Below are positions 1 through 10,380 of a stretch of DNA of 64,000 bases, in pieces (position 1 is the stretch's first letter; each line of letters opens with the position of its first letter). The position numbers and the translations under genes are program-made. Source of the stretch: Thiomicrorhabdus marina. Lineage in GTDB: Bacteria > Pseudomonadota > Gammaproteobacteria > Thiomicrospirales > Thiomicrospiraceae. The DNA lies in NCBI RefSeq assembly GCF_017571465.1, contig NZ_JAGETV010000002.1, positions 185,767 through 249,766 of the forward strand. The letters are read 5' to 3'. A model generated the notes under the pieces. It saw only the letters and a list, made by a program, of their open reading frames with translations, was not told where the DNA came from and did not search any database.

Positions 1-136
1 GATAACGCGCTACCCAGATGCCGACAAACAGGCCGGCAATAATGCGCAAGAATTGTTCGGCCATCATCCAGCTGGTGTTTGTAAAGTAGCGGATGAAGCC
101 TTGGTGGTTTTTAAGTGCAAGTAATTTAGAAATCAA
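1..136 (-). CDS. Polysaccharide flippase (Wzx-like), N-terminal part only
   Basis: Only the first ~45 codons lie in the window; the gene runs off the left edge. The reverse strand reads [17 protein letters not shown], then [19 protein letters not shown], which is the usual amphipathic lead and first membrane helix of MATE/Wzx-type oligosaccharide flippases that move lipid-linked repeat units across the inner membrane. No ATG is available upstream in frame; a TTG at 136 overlaps the stop of the preceding dehydrogenase remnant as TTGA, so translation may be coupled. It is the last visible gene of the exopolysaccharide operon. Family assignment rests on a short stretch. Confidence 0.6.
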   Translation of the reverse strand, partial: MISKLLALKNHQGFIRYFTNTSWMMAEQFLRIIAGLFVGIWVARY

Positions 137-279
137 GCCAAATCCACCAGTGATTTTTTATTGTTCAACAAATCAATCTTTTCCGGCACAATATCCAAAG
201 CCATAACTTCATAATTTTGTGCCAACAAAACGGCCAATGAAAGGCCTACGTAACCCGTACCCGCTACTGCTATTTTCAT
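133..279 (-). pseudogene. Truncated UDP-glucose 6-dehydrogenase remnant (N-terminal 48 codons)
   Basis: An ATG at 279 opens a frame starting [20 protein letters not shown], the Rossmann GxGYVGL NAD-binding motif of UDP-glucose/GDP-mannose dehydrogenases, continuing to [12 protein letters not shown] and a stop at 133. Full enzymes of this family are roughly 390-450 residues, so more than 85% is missing, including the catalytic cysteine. The normal sequence after NNKKSP is lost and the next gene begins at once, which suggests a deletion that joined the dehydrogenase 5' end to a flippase gene. A functional copy would have to lie elsewhere. Confidence 0.8.
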
Positions 280-306
280 AACTACCCTTTTACAAATCAT
301 GCCAAC

Positions 307-1029
307 CTATTTTGCGCAAATCTTTTTAACTGTCGATTGTTCATTTAGCTGAACGATATTCATATAATGGCAAAAATCATTTTTAGCTAAGCTAGTTATT
401 AACCGCTTAGATAGATCAAATCGATAATAGGATTTAGTATCAAGTTGCCATTTAATACTGAACAAAACCTGCGCCTTTTGTTTACTTGTTATCTTGTTCC
501 AAGCAGGCAGCATTGACATGGTTGTTAACCAATGCACTTTCGAGTTTTGTCCCAGAACCAATTGAAGACCGCTGAATATCTCAGCAAATTGCTTATCAAA
601 TTCATTGAGCCGTATTTTTGTTTCAAGTACTTGTAATTGATAGTATGGGTTTGCAGGTTGCACACTTACCGCTTTTACAGCATATTTATTCGCTAGCCTT
701 AATAAGCTAGCAACCTCTTTCTCAACAGCATCCGATTGCTGCAATTGATAAGCTTGCCACTGGAATACTTTTGATAAGTAATAATAGGCTTTTGCATTAT
801 CAACCCAAAGCAGTGAGGTGTTAAGCAACTGTTTCGTTCTTATTATTTGCTGTTCAGAAGGCAGGTTATTTGCACTCCAGACATCAACTTTACTCGTGGC
901 GGAGCTAAGCATTGCCGAGCTAACAAAATAACGTGCGGAGGCAATTAGACAACCAATTACCAGAAAAGCAAACAACCACTTAACCAACCTTTGCACCAAT
1001 AAACGGCCTAACCATTCAGTCTGGAACAC
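307..1029 (-). CDS. VpsP-like polysaccharide biosynthesis protein
   Basis: Predicted single-pass inner-membrane protein of about 240 residues: one hydrophobic helix near residues 18-38 (WLFAFLVIGCLIASA), then a soluble, helix-rich periplasmic part with TPR-like spacing (AKAYYYLSKVFQWQAYQL, NPYYQLQVLETKIRLNEF). Resemblance and position match VpsP-type proteins of exopolysaccharide clusters, whose exact role is not known. The longest frame begins at TTG 1035, but AAGG lies 6 nt before the GTG at 1029, which I take as the start. It follows the phosphatase gene after only a few bases, so it is co-transcribed. Family call is moderate. Confidence 0.55.
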   Translation of the reverse strand: MFQTEWLGRLLVQRLVKWLFAFLVIGCLIASARYFVSSAMLSSATSKVDVWSANNLPSEQQIIRTKQLLNTSLLWVDNAKAYYYLSKVFQWQAYQLQQSDAVEKEVASLLRLANKYAVKAVSVQPANPYYQLQVLETKIRLNEFDKQFAEIFSGLQLVLGQNSKVHWLTTMSMLPAWNKITSKQKAQVLFSIKWQLDTKSYYRFDLSKRLITSLAKNDFCHYMNIVQLNEQSTVKKICAK

Positions 1030-1037
1030 ATTCAACC

Positions 1038-1766
1038 TTAATCGAAAAACTTTGATTGACTAATCAGCCGTGGATTTACAACAAGCAATTTTTCGACCTG
1101 TTCCACACCGACTAATGATCGCGCGTATTGGATTGCTTCCTGAAAAACTGGCGGCCGATAACGCATATTGTGCGCATCACTCGCCATAATCGTTAGCTTA
1201 TCTTCCATTAAAAAACGGATGGCGGTTTCCTTTACCTTAACGCCAAACTGTCCTGTCAAAGCACCTAGTGTCAATTGCGTTAAACACCCTTTATCAATAA
1301 ATTGATCAAGTTTAGACGGCTCTTTTATGAAGGCTTTATTACGTTCAGGATGGGCAATCATAGGCACATAACCTAACTGAAGTAACCATTCGATCATTTC
1401 TATTGCACCATGCGGTATGCGATCTGAAGGGAATTCTATAAGCAACACTTTTTTCCCTTGCCACTCCCCCAGAGCAGGCAACAGTTCCTTTTTTACCAAA
1501 GGAATAACTTCTGCTGCCAATCGTATTTCTGCTGCTGCCGCAACTTTTAGGGGTATCGACTCTTGCTCTAACGCCGCTCTAAAAATGCTCAATGCCTCAG
1601 CAATCGTTTTTAAGTCATTATCATAGCGACCAATGTGTATATGCGGCGTACAAACCATATGGGTCACCCCACACTCGACAGCTTGCTTAGCCATTTTTAC
1701 GGCACTTTGAAGATCTCTAGCTCCGTCATCAATTTCAGGTAACAAATGGTTATGCAAGTCATACAT
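1038..1766 (-). CDS. PHP-type protein tyrosine phosphatase (CpsB/YwqE/CapC family)
   Basis: Dephosphorylates the tyrosine-rich tail of the BY-kinase encoded just upstream, a cycle that controls polysaccharide chain export. The N-terminus DLHNHLLPEIDDGA holds the first PHP metal ligands (HNH and the following D); further ligand-type motifs are CTPHIHIG (about residue 40), AAAEIRL (about 97), IAHPERN (about 137) and MASDAHN (about 194). The length of 242 residues is normal for the family, and metal ligands appear intact, so a manganese-dependent phosphatase is expected. Cytoplasmic: no signal or membrane helix. Gene order kinase then phosphatase is typical of exopolysaccharide operons. Confidence 0.9.
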   Translation of the reverse strand: MYDLHNHLLPEIDDGARDLQSAVKMAKQAVECGVTHMVCTPHIHIGRYDNDLKTIAEALSIFRAALEQESIPLKVAAAAEIRLAAEVIPLVKKELLPALGEWQGKKVLLIEFPSDRIPHGAIEMIEWLLQLGYVPMIAHPERNKAFIKEPSKLDQFIDKGCLTQLTLGALTGQFGVKVKETAIRFLMEDKLTIMASDAHNMRYRPPVFQEAIQYARSLVGVEQVEKLLVVNPRLISQSKFFD

Positions 1767-1780
1767 AAAACAAACGGGAT

Positions 1781-4114
1781 TTATTTATTGTAGCCATAGT
1801 AGTCATAGTAGCCTTCGTGATAGTAGCCTTCTTTTTGAGCCTTCTTAATGTTCACTTGGTTCAACACTACGCCCTTCAATGGTGCATTATTTTGCAATAA
1901 TTGCCCCACCCCTTTCACTACAGTATCAACGGGAGTCGCATCACCTTTGATAACATAAACGACCTTGTCAACCGTGCCAGCAAGGACTAGAGCATCACTG
2001 ACCGCATTTACCGGCGGAGTATCGATAATAATTCGTTCGTACTTTTGTTCTAAACTAGCAAGTAATTCCGTAAATCGATTATTCATCAAGAGTTCAAGCG
2101 GGTTTGGTGGAACATTACCTGCAGGTAGCACGTCCAGATTATCAACCGTGTATATAGCCTCTTCTAACTCTGAGACACCGGATAACACATTAGCCAGACC
2201 AGCAACACCAACACCTATACGCAATTTCTTTGCCAAGTTCGGACGACGCATATCCGCTTCAATTAACAAAGTCTTTTCCATATTGCTGATTGCAAAAGCC
2301 AAATTAGTTGAAGTAGTGGTTTTCCCCTCCCCAGGTATTGATGAGGTAACCATTATTTTCTTATAGTCATGTTTCAGAGAGGTTAACATTACACTCGTCC
2401 GTAAAGTATTCACGGATTCAATGTATGAACGATCTTCATTTTTATGATAAAGCTCAACCAAATCTTCAGAAAATGCTTTTTTCACTTTAACAAGCGGCAG
2501 AACCCCTAAAACCGATAGGTTTAACTTTGATTCGACCTCTCTAGAGGTTTTAAAGGTATTATTTAAAGCTTTTAACACAATAAATAGCGTTACGATAAGC
2601 AGCATTGCGAGAATCGCTGCCAATACCACAATTAACTTTTTCTTAGGCTTGATCGGCTCTAACGGCTTCAAAGCTTTATCAACAATGGTTGCCGTTACAT
2701 CTAACTGCATATCAGATGTTGCATTGGTTTCTTTAATTCGAGTTAGGAACGTATTGTAGAGAGCCTGATTAGATTCGACTTCACGTTTAAGTTGCGTTAA
2801 CTCAAACTCGTTAGACGCCACTTTTTTGATTTGCGATTTATTACTCCAAACAGCCCCTGCAAGCGCTTTTTCATTAGCACGAGCGATTTGATATTTCTTT
2901 TCAATCCCTGCTACAATTTGCTCGACTTTAAGCTTCAAACCGGCTTGAGCCGACTCCAACTCCTTCTGCGCAGCCTTCATTGAAGGGTGTCGACTGCCAT
3001 AACGCTCTGACAGTTCTGCAACTTTCGCTTGCGCCTTAGCCTCTTCTGCAATGAATGTTTGAATAACAGGATGGCTTAATACAGCAGGAATCGAAGCCAA
3101 TGCTTCCCAACCTTGCGGCTTTGTGTCACGCACTTGAATATACTGACTCTCTGCCTCTGCACGCTCAGCTTTTGCCGTGACCAACTTACGATTTAATTCT
3201 GAAAGCTCATTTGCCGAGACGGTGACAATACCGTCTAAGTCAATCAACCCTTTTTCTTTTTTAAAGGCTTGCAGAGCCTCTTCCGCCTTTGACAACTTAA
3301 CCTTCAATTCGGCTAAACGCTGATTCATCCAACCGGTTGCTTCGGTTGAAGCAGCAATCGACGCTTCTAGCTTAGTATTAATGTAGCTTTCCGCAATTTT
3401 ATTGGCGGCAAGTGCAGCGGTATGTGGATCTGCCATTTCAACGCTAATATTGACTAACTGACTTTTTTTGACCGGTGTAACACTGACGCGCTTCATAAAA
3501 GCAGAAACCACTCGTTCAAAAACTTCCGATTCAGTTAACGCCTCAGGAGCCCCGGCAATATCGATTAGAATTTGATCCTTCCACAACCCAAAGCCATTCG
3601 AAAGAGAGACATCTTCTGATTCCATTAAACTTGAGTTATTCATTACCTCATCGGACACCAACCAATTTAAAACAAAGGATCGCCAATTAAACAGAGGCTC
3701 TGGTTTCTGTGCCGGATCAAACTCCCTATGGTTAACAAGGTTTAATTCCTGAACCACTCGTTCAGCAACAGTACGAGACTTGATCAACTCAAATTGAGTA
3801 TTTAGGTACTCGTCGCTATTATCTATTCCATACAGCTCTTCAACCGATACAACCTGCGCCTCTTTGGAAGAAATTTGCAAGCTCGTAGTCGCTTTATAAA
3901 CCGGCTCCATTTGCGAAACAATTAGTACTGCAAGCACTACAGCTAAGCCTGTAAAAGAAACAATTGACCAACGCCTTGCCCACAAATATTTGAAAATCGG
4001 CAGTAAGTCGATCACATCATTATTTGCTTGTTCGGAACTTGAAAAGTTATTTTGGAAGGATTCGGAATTTGCATTAGACACTGATTGACGACCATGATTA
4101 CTTTGATAACTCAT
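1781..4114 (-). CDS. Wzc-type polysaccharide co-polymerase / BY-kinase
   Basis: Inner-membrane chain-length regulator and tyrosine autokinase of the exopolysaccharide exporter. In order: cytoplasmic lead, TM1 (about residues 48-66), Wzz domain, a long periplasmic coiled coil (about 255-460), TM2 (about 492-515), then a cytoplasmic BY-kinase with Walker A SSIPGEGKTTT (about 590), Walker A' LLIEADMRRP (about 617), Walker B IIIDTPP (about 695) and a tyrosine cluster EGYYHEGYYDYYGYNK at the C-terminus. All catalytic motifs look intact. The ATG shares one base with the stop of the SLBB export gene (TAATG), so the two are translationally coupled, with AAGGG 8 nt upstream. Confidence 0.92.
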   Translation of the reverse strand: MSYQSNHGRQSVSNANSESFQNNFSSSEQANNDVIDLLPIFKYLWARRWSIVSFTGLAVVLAVLIVSQMEPVYKATTSLQISSKEAQVVSVEELYGIDNSDEYLNTQFELIKSRTVAERVVQELNLVNHREFDPAQKPEPLFNWRSFVLNWLVSDEVMNNSSLMESEDVSLSNGFGLWKDQILIDIAGAPEALTESEVFERVVSAFMKRVSVTPVKKSQLVNISVEMADPHTAALAANKIAESYINTKLEASIAASTEATGWMNQRLAELKVKLSKAEEALQAFKKEKGLIDLDGIVTVSANELSELNRKLVTAKAERAEAESQYIQVRDTKPQGWEALASIPAVLSHPVIQTFIAEEAKAQAKVAELSERYGSRHPSMKAAQKELESAQAGLKLKVEQIVAGIEKKYQIARANEKALAGAVWSNKSQIKKVASNEFELTQLKREVESNQALYNTFLTRIKETNATSDMQLDVTATIVDKALKPLEPIKPKKKLIVVLAAILAMLLIVTLFIVLKALNNTFKTSREVESKLNLSVLGVLPLVKVKKAFSEDLVELYHKNEDRSYIESVNTLRTSVMLTSLKHDYKKIMVTSSIPGEGKTTTSTNLAFAISNMEKTLLIEADMRRPNLAKKLRIGVGVAGLANVLSGVSELEEAIYTVDNLDVLPAGNVPPNPLELLMNNRFTELLASLEQKYERIIIDTPPVNAVSDALVLAGTVDKVVYVIKGDATPVDTVVKGVGQLLQNNAPLKGVVLNQVNIKKAQKEGYYHEGYYDYYGYNK

Positions 4115-4875
4115 TAAAAGAACCCTTCCCCAACCGTTACAGAATCACCTGGTTGAATAAAATTCTTCATTTCAATTGAATAAGCAGTTTTTGACTCATC
4201 ATTATCATGAACCACGGTAATCTTACTTTCAGAAGCCCTTTCAGTAAGCCCACCCGCTAAGGCAGTAAGCTGCGCGACAGTCAAACCTTGTTCAAACGGA
4301 AAGCTACCCGGTTTTTTTACTGCACCAGTGATAAAGACTTTCTTAAACTCTTTAACATTAACACTATCACCTGGACCAACTTCAACTTCCATACCTGCAA
4401 GGGTTTCAGTTTGTGCCAGACCTTTTTCACGAATGATAAAAATGCGTTTTTCATCCGCTTCTTCAGTCAGACCTCCTGCCAACGTAGTTGCACCACGCAC
4501 TGTCAATCCTGGTTGATAAGGATAGCCGCCCGGCTCGTTTACCGCACCGCTAACATAGATTTGACGATATTCTTCAACACTTACCGTTAACTTGGGATCT
4601 TTTAAAAAGCCATCTTTTAATATATTGACTAATTTTTCCTGCAATTGCTTCGCTGTTAACCCTTGAGCCTCAATATCACCAACAAAAGGATAAGAGAATT
4701 GCCCTTTTTCGTTAAGCTTTAGAGACTCAAAGCTTAATTCTTCCTCTCCAAAAACATTGACGGATACAGAGTCGCCAGCAGCCAACCTATAATCATCACT
4801 AACTTCTTGCGCCAAAACAGGGTTAAAAATCCATATCACTGAAAAAACAAATAAATATTTAAAGATGCTCAACAT
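4114..4875 (-). CDS. Polysaccharide export protein (Wza-like, SLBB domains)
   Basis: Forms the periplasmic/outer-membrane conduit for exopolysaccharide together with the Wzc-type kinase downstream. After a signal peptide (MLSIFKYLFVFSVIWIF... ending near VLAQ) come the Poly_export domain (YRLAAGDSVSVNVFGEEE) and two SLBB repeats, each with the pattern VxGAVxxPGxxPxxxGLTV (VSGAVNEPGGYPYQPGLTV and ITGAVKKPGSFPFEQGLTV). About 253 residues, shorter than E. coli Wza, as usual for the short VpsN-like class that relies on a separate outer-membrane barrel. I chose ATG 4875 because AGGAAAGGT precedes it; the longer frame would need a TTG at 4914. There is no clear lipobox. Confidence 0.88.
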   Translation of the reverse strand: MLSIFKYLFVFSVIWIFNPVLAQEVSDDYRLAAGDSVSVNVFGEEELSFESLKLNEKGQFSYPFVGDIEAQGLTAKQLQEKLVNILKDGFLKDPKLTVSVEEYRQIYVSGAVNEPGGYPYQPGLTVRGATTLAGGLTEEADEKRIFIIREKGLAQTETLAGMEVEVGPGDSVNVKEFKKVFITGAVKKPGSFPFEQGLTVAQLTALAGGLTERASESKITVVHDNDESKTAYSIEMKNFIQPGDSVTVGEGFF

Positions 4876-4939
4876 ACCTTTCCTAAAAAATGCCCTTATC
4901 CTAAAAAAATCCAAATATCTTGAATAATTACTTCCCTTA

Positions 4940-6088
4940 CTATAAAGACATTACAAAAGTAAGTGTGTACTGATTACGATCATAATCGTAATCCGCATAC
5001 GTAGAATCCTGTTTAGTGAAATTATAACCAAGCGCAATATCGAACCAACGTCTAAACTCGTAGGTCATTTGAAGCGATGCATTACGCGCCTTATCAACTC
5101 GTGTAGAGTCCAAGTAATCTTTATGAAAATAGCTAAGATTCAAATTCGTTGAAACTTTATTCCCCCAATCATGAGCCCAGCCAAGAGAGACATCACTACT
5201 ATCAATTGCATTTGAGTCTAAAGTACTTGCTTCGTCAATTCTTTGTGATGTGCTTAGTGTAAAAGTTGAATAGGTTTTAGGCTGCCATTGAATACTTGCT
5301 TTCCAGTTCACAAGATTGCTGTCGTCAACGCCGCTAGCATCAAACTGTTTTTCTTCGTAACCGACCTTCACTTCACCAGTCGTTTTCGCCGTTGCATCCC
5401 AACGAATACCTACACGACCAATATAGTTATTACTGTCTTTATCATCCGCTGTCACATAATCATTCTTAACCGCTATCACCTCAGCCAAGACTCTTGATTG
5501 ACCGGCACCCTTAACAGAAAACTCCAAGCTTGCCGTACTTGACTCACGATTCAAACGATTATTAACCGCCTGTAAAGCGTCATACTTATTAAAGTTAATG
5601 CCCGCAACAATATTACCGGTTGCACTCGGAGCGCCATATTTATAATTCGCAAATAAATTTTGGTTTTTAAAGGTATCCACATTGCCAATCACCGTCGCAC
5701 CGGCAGCACTGGTCGTCTTGCTTAAGTTATAACCAAAGTCGACACGGTTGCGAACATCAAACATCAAGGCAGAAACACTACTAAATGAATAATCAGTAAA
5801 ACTTGGAATCGCATCTGCCGAGTAGTAACGACGAGTAACCGATAACTGGGCATCAAACATCGATTTACCCGTATCCATTCTCATGAAAAGTTTAGGGTTT
5901 ACTGTTTTGATCAATGCCGACTCACCTTCACTGGTTGCTCGAATATTGTCATCATGGACTAAGGAAACGCCAAGTGTCGGCGTCCAAGACTCACCAGAAG
6001 AACCAAGTGAAGCTGGCTGCAAAGCGAATACAGGGCCACTCGCTAACAGCCCTGCGATTGAAATTAGTAAAGGTTTTTTTGAAAACAT
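4940..6088 (-). CDS. Outer-membrane beta-barrel of the exopolysaccharide exporter (VpsM/BBP2-like)
   Basis: A 382-residue exported protein with a clear signal peptide (MFSKKPLLISIAGLLASGPVFA) and alternating amphipathic strands rich in aromatic residues, ending in TLTFVMSL, close to the usual outer-membrane barrel C-terminus. HDDNIRAT near the mature N-terminus is typical of putative beta-barrel porin 2 proteins found in exopolysaccharide loci. It probably supplies the outer-membrane pore for the short SLBB protein encoded next. ATG 6088 is preferred because GGTGGA stands just before it; the longer frame starts at a GTG inside that Shine-Dalgarno region. The exact family name is inferred from context and pattern. 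Confidence 0.75.
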   Translation of the reverse strand: MFSKKPLLISIAGLLASGPVFALQPASLGSSGESWTPTLGVSLVHDDNIRATSEGESALIKTVNPKLFMRMDTGKSMFDAQLSVTRRYYSADAIPSFTDYSFSSVSALMFDVRNRVDFGYNLSKTTSAAGATVIGNVDTFKNQNLFANYKYGAPSATGNIVAGINFNKYDALQAVNNRLNRESSTASLEFSVKGAGQSRVLAEVIAVKNDYVTADDKDSNNYIGRVGIRWDATAKTTGEVKVGYEEKQFDASGVDDSNLVNWKASIQWQPKTYSTFTLSTSQRIDEASTLDSNAIDSSDVSLGWAHDWGNKVSTNLNLSYFHKDYLDSTRVDKARNASLQMTYEFRRWFDIALGYNFTKQDSTYADYDYDRNQYTLTFVMSL

Positions 6089-6107
6089 AATATCCACCAC
6101 TGCTCAC

Positions 6108-6149
6108 AAAAAAGCCACCACCCCACTAAGGCGAAGCAATGGCTTTTTG
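6108..6149 (-). terminator. Hairpin with T-run between the small exported protein gene and the barrel gene
   Basis: On the minus strand AAAAAGCCA pairs with TGGCTTTTTT across a loop of about 22 nt, followed by the T-run. It lies between the first gene of the operon and the rest, so it could act as an attenuator that makes the first message more abundant. Confidence 0.6.
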
Positions 6150-6174
6150 TATATTATTTTTTTAGAGATTTGAA

Positions 6175-6675
6175 TTAGTTTGGACTAACTGCAGGACCGC
6201 CTCCTGCAGGCGGAGGAGTTACTGTTGCTACAACATTATTATCAGGTGAAGTTTGCTGAGTTTGATTTTCAGCTCCGTCTGGACCTGCTGCCGTAGGCGT
6301 CGCTTCAAGCGATGCGGTAAGAACCACAGTTTCCATCTCTGGTGCGGCGGCGATTACAGCTTGACTAATCAAGTCAGACAACTCTGGTTTTGCCTGCATC
6401 AGAGCGATCAAAATAGATGAAACCAATTCTTCTTTTTTAGCTACATCAAGTGTTGATTTTGAAATCGATGCAATGATTTCAGCCACAACTGCTGGCAACT
6501 CTTCATCAGTAGCATTCAAAATCATATTATACTGCTCATCACTAAGCTGAAGCTGTTGCTCCTCACTCAATCCAGCAATTCCATTCTGCACTGACGTTAA
6601 TGCTTTTGTGTCTGCAAATGCATTCACAGAAACCAATCCTAAACTCGCGGCTAATGCCAATATTGTCTTACGCAT
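6175..6675 (-). CDS. Small exported protein of unknown function at the head of the EPS operon
   Basis: I do not recognise a family. ATG 6675 is preferred over the longer frame because AAGGTGAG lies 4 nt upstream and a textbook signal peptide follows (MRKTILALAASLGLVSVNAFA). The mature part is acidic and helix-prone to about residue 120 (LSEEQQLQLSDEQYNMIL, ELPAVVAEIIASI), then switches to a disordered Ala/Thr/Pro/Gly tail ending GGGPAVSPN. No lipobox, membrane helix or cysteine was seen in the mature part. Its place directly upstream of the barrel gene, separated by a terminator-like hairpin, suggests a secreted or periplasmic partner of the exopolysaccharide system made in excess. Confidence 0.6.
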   Translation of the reverse strand: MRKTILALAASLGLVSVNAFADTKALTSVQNGIAGLSEEQQLQLSDEQYNMILNATDEELPAVVAEIIASISKSTLDVAKKEELVSSILIALMQAKPELSDLISQAVIAAAPEMETVVLTASLEATPTAAGPDGAENQTQQTSPDNNVVATVTPPPAGGGPAVSPN

Positions 6676-6708
6676 ATCACTCACCTTCAAAACTTTTAAA
6701 ACAATCAC

Positions 6709-7122
6709 TAAAAATTCAAAACAGAAGACCTATAAAGAATTACTATAGTCTTGATTATAAACATTTGATATTGAAAAACAATTATATGTTTATATTTTTT
6801 CCTTGCTTTTTTCACGTAACAAAGTAAGTAGTTTTCAAAACACCCAAACAACCCTTTATCAAACTAAATTATAGCTTCACGCACCATACTAAAAAACACA
6901 ATTTAATATGTATTAATACATATTAAACAGACTCAAACTGCCACATAACAACAAAGATATTTGAATCAAACGTTCCAGACACTCAATCCACCTACAAAAA
7001 CTAGACCAAGTTCTCAAAGAAAATTTTCTGCTATAACTCTACAAATAGATAAGCGAACGACAAATACATAAAACCACGAAACATGGCTAACAACGAAATA
7101 AAAAAAGGAATCAAAAGAAAAT
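6709..7122. other. AT-rich intergenic region upstream of the EPS operon
   Basis: About 410 bases with no convincing gene. It separates the leftward exopolysaccharide operon from the tRNA genes and must hold the operon promoter. The notable element is the long perfect palindrome at 6902-6927. Short reading frames here have neither ribosome sites nor protein-like composition. Confidence 0.6.
6902..6927. promoter_or_regulatory. Perfect 26-bp AT palindrome, possible operator
   Basis: The two half-sites TTTAATATGTATT and AATACATATTAAA are exact reverse complements with no spacer. It lies about 230 bp upstream of the first gene of the exopolysaccharide operon, with no gene of its own. Symmetry of this kind fits a dimeric regulator site; function is inferred. 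Confidence 0.45.
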
Positions 7123-7199
7123 TGGTACGACCGAGTGGATTCGAACCACCGACCCCCACCATGTCAAGGTGGTGCTCTAACCAACTGAGCTACGGTCGT
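7123..7199 (-). tRNA. tRNA-Val (GAC)
   Basis: A 77-nt cloverleaf with encoded CCA. The acceptor stem is ACGACCG/CGGTCGT, the D arm is GCTCAGTTGGTTAGAGC, the anticodon stem-loop is CCACC-TTGACAT-GGTGG (anticodon GAC), and the T arm is GGTGG-TTCGAAT-CCACT. Confidence 0.95.
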
Positions 7200-7230
7200 A
7201 CTATAGATAAGCGTAGAAGCTTAATTGAAT

Positions 7231-7317
7231 TGGTACCAGTGGGCGGACTCGAACCGCCACGGTGTCACCACCAACGGATTTTGAATCCGTCATGTCTACC
7301 AATTTCATCACACTGGC
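7231..7317 (-). tRNA. tRNA-Leu (CAA)
   Basis: An 87-nt class II tRNA with the long variable arm typical of leucine tRNAs and an encoded CCA. The anticodon stem-loop is ACGGA-TTCAAAA-TCCGT (anticodon CAA). The acceptor stem is GCCAGTG/CACTGGT with one G-U pair. It lies 31 bp upstream of tRNA-Val on the same strand, so the two are probably one transcript. Confidence 0.95.
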
Positions 7318-7547
7318 ACTGAATTGTGGCGCGTATGTTAATCATTCCCCCCACAGCTGTCAAGCAAGTTATAAGTAAAAACGACATCTATTTAACAAAC
7401 TATTAAAGTCGTGATCTACAAAATCTATGCTAACACAGTAATTAAAAACCTAGCTACCTCGCTAAACAGTTGAAAAATAAGGGGCATTCAGTAGAATATC
7501 GCGTTTTTCAGGCTATGCCTAACTCCACCCATTTTTGAGAACTGTCA

Positions 7548-9733
<2,186 letters not shown>

Positions 9734-9803
9734 GACAAAAAGAGATTTTGCTCCACGACTAAAGTTAATAATGCTACGCCTATCTTCAGTGAAAACGGAT
9801 CAG

Positions 9804-9843
9804 AATCTACGTCATTCCCGCCTGCGCGGGAATGACGTAGATT
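9804..9843. repeat. 40-bp REP-like palindrome (copy A)
   Basis: AATCTACGTCATTCCCGC and its exact reverse complement flank a 4-base loop (CTGC). It resembles the GTCATTCCCGC-type extragenic palindromes seen in many Proteobacteria. It could also serve as a transcription end for tgt. Confidence 0.8.
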
Positions 9844-9861
9844 TTAGATAGAGAGAATGAC
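9826..9861 (+). repeat. 36-bp direct repeat, copy 1
   Basis: Runs from the right half of palindrome A (GCGGGAATGACGTAG) through the tail TTTTAGATAGAGAGAATGAC. It is identical, by eye, to 10381-10416. The pair brackets the GIY-YIG gene. Confidence 0.8.
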
Positions 9862-9948
9862 TTGGGGTTCGGTAACGGCATATATTTGCACTATTAAAGC
9901 CAGTGACTTCTTTATAGCAAACAGTAAAATCCTCCCGAAAACATCGTC

Positions 9949-9968
9949 ATCCCCGCGTAGGCGGGGAT
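9949..9968. repeat. Short REP-like palindrome (copy C)
   Basis: ATCCCCGC-GTAG-GCGGGGAT is a perfect 8-bp stem with a 4-base loop, 15 bp from the end of the GIY-YIG gene. Same GC-rich hairpin style as copy A but a different core. Confidence 0.65.
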
Positions 9969-9983
9969 CTCTTGCCTAATCAA

Positions 9984-10271
9984 TTAAATAATTTCACCCC
10001 ATAAATCACGCCAATTAGGATTCATTTCGTTAATCAATCGGTCTTTCCAGCCTCTATTCCATTTCTTCAACGCTTTTTCTCTCGCAATCGCGGCATACAT
10101 ATCTTCAAACTGCTCAAAGTAGACCAACTTGTGAACTTTATATTTTTTAGTAAAGCCTTCTACAAGATTATTTTTGTGCTGATAGACTCTTTGCACTAGG
10201 TTTGAGGTGACACCAATATACAAGACGCTGTTCGTTTGATTAGTCAAAATATAAACAGTCGGTACTTTCAT
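9984..10271 (-). CDS. Single-domain GIY-YIG nuclease family protein
   Basis: A 95-residue protein made only of a GIY-YIG domain. It has VYILTN and LYIGVTS (the GIY and YIG strands), then RVYQHKN with the conserved Arg and His, a later Glu in AIAREKALKKWNR, and NPNWRDLW near the end. Such stand-alone domains belong to the UPF0213/YhbQ-like group, whose cellular role is not settled; nicking of DNA is the family expectation. The gene is on the strand opposite to tgt and yajC and sits between two copies of a 36-bp repeat, which suggests it was acquired or maintained with those repeats. Confidence 0.85.
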   Translation of the reverse strand: MKVPTVYILTNQTNSVLYIGVTSNLVQRVYQHKNNLVEGFTKKYKVHKLVYFEQFEDMYAAIAREKALKKWNRGWKDRLINEMNPNWRDLWGEII

Positions 10272-10380
10272 AAACTCTTAGTCCATCCTTTAAAAGAGAG
10301 CGCCTGATTTCTAACCACATTCAAGGGCGACGATCATACCTATAGTGAGAACAACAGCAAGCTCATAGATTCCCGCCTAC

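Noticed and set aside
1965..2366. Open frame of 133 codons opposite the Wzc-type kinase
   Set aside because: Antisense shadow of a gene with all kinase motifs; no ribosome site or recognisable protein pattern.
7083..7322. Plus-strand reading frame across the tRNA-Val and tRNA-Leu genes
   Set aside because: It is the reverse complement of two tRNAs; the peptide (RPSGFEPPTPTMSRW) is a well-known false protein from antisense tRNA.
9804..9968. Possible CRISPR array from the repeated GC-rich hairpins
   Set aside because: Repeats are irregularly spaced, differ in core and lack spacers of even length; no cas genes are present.
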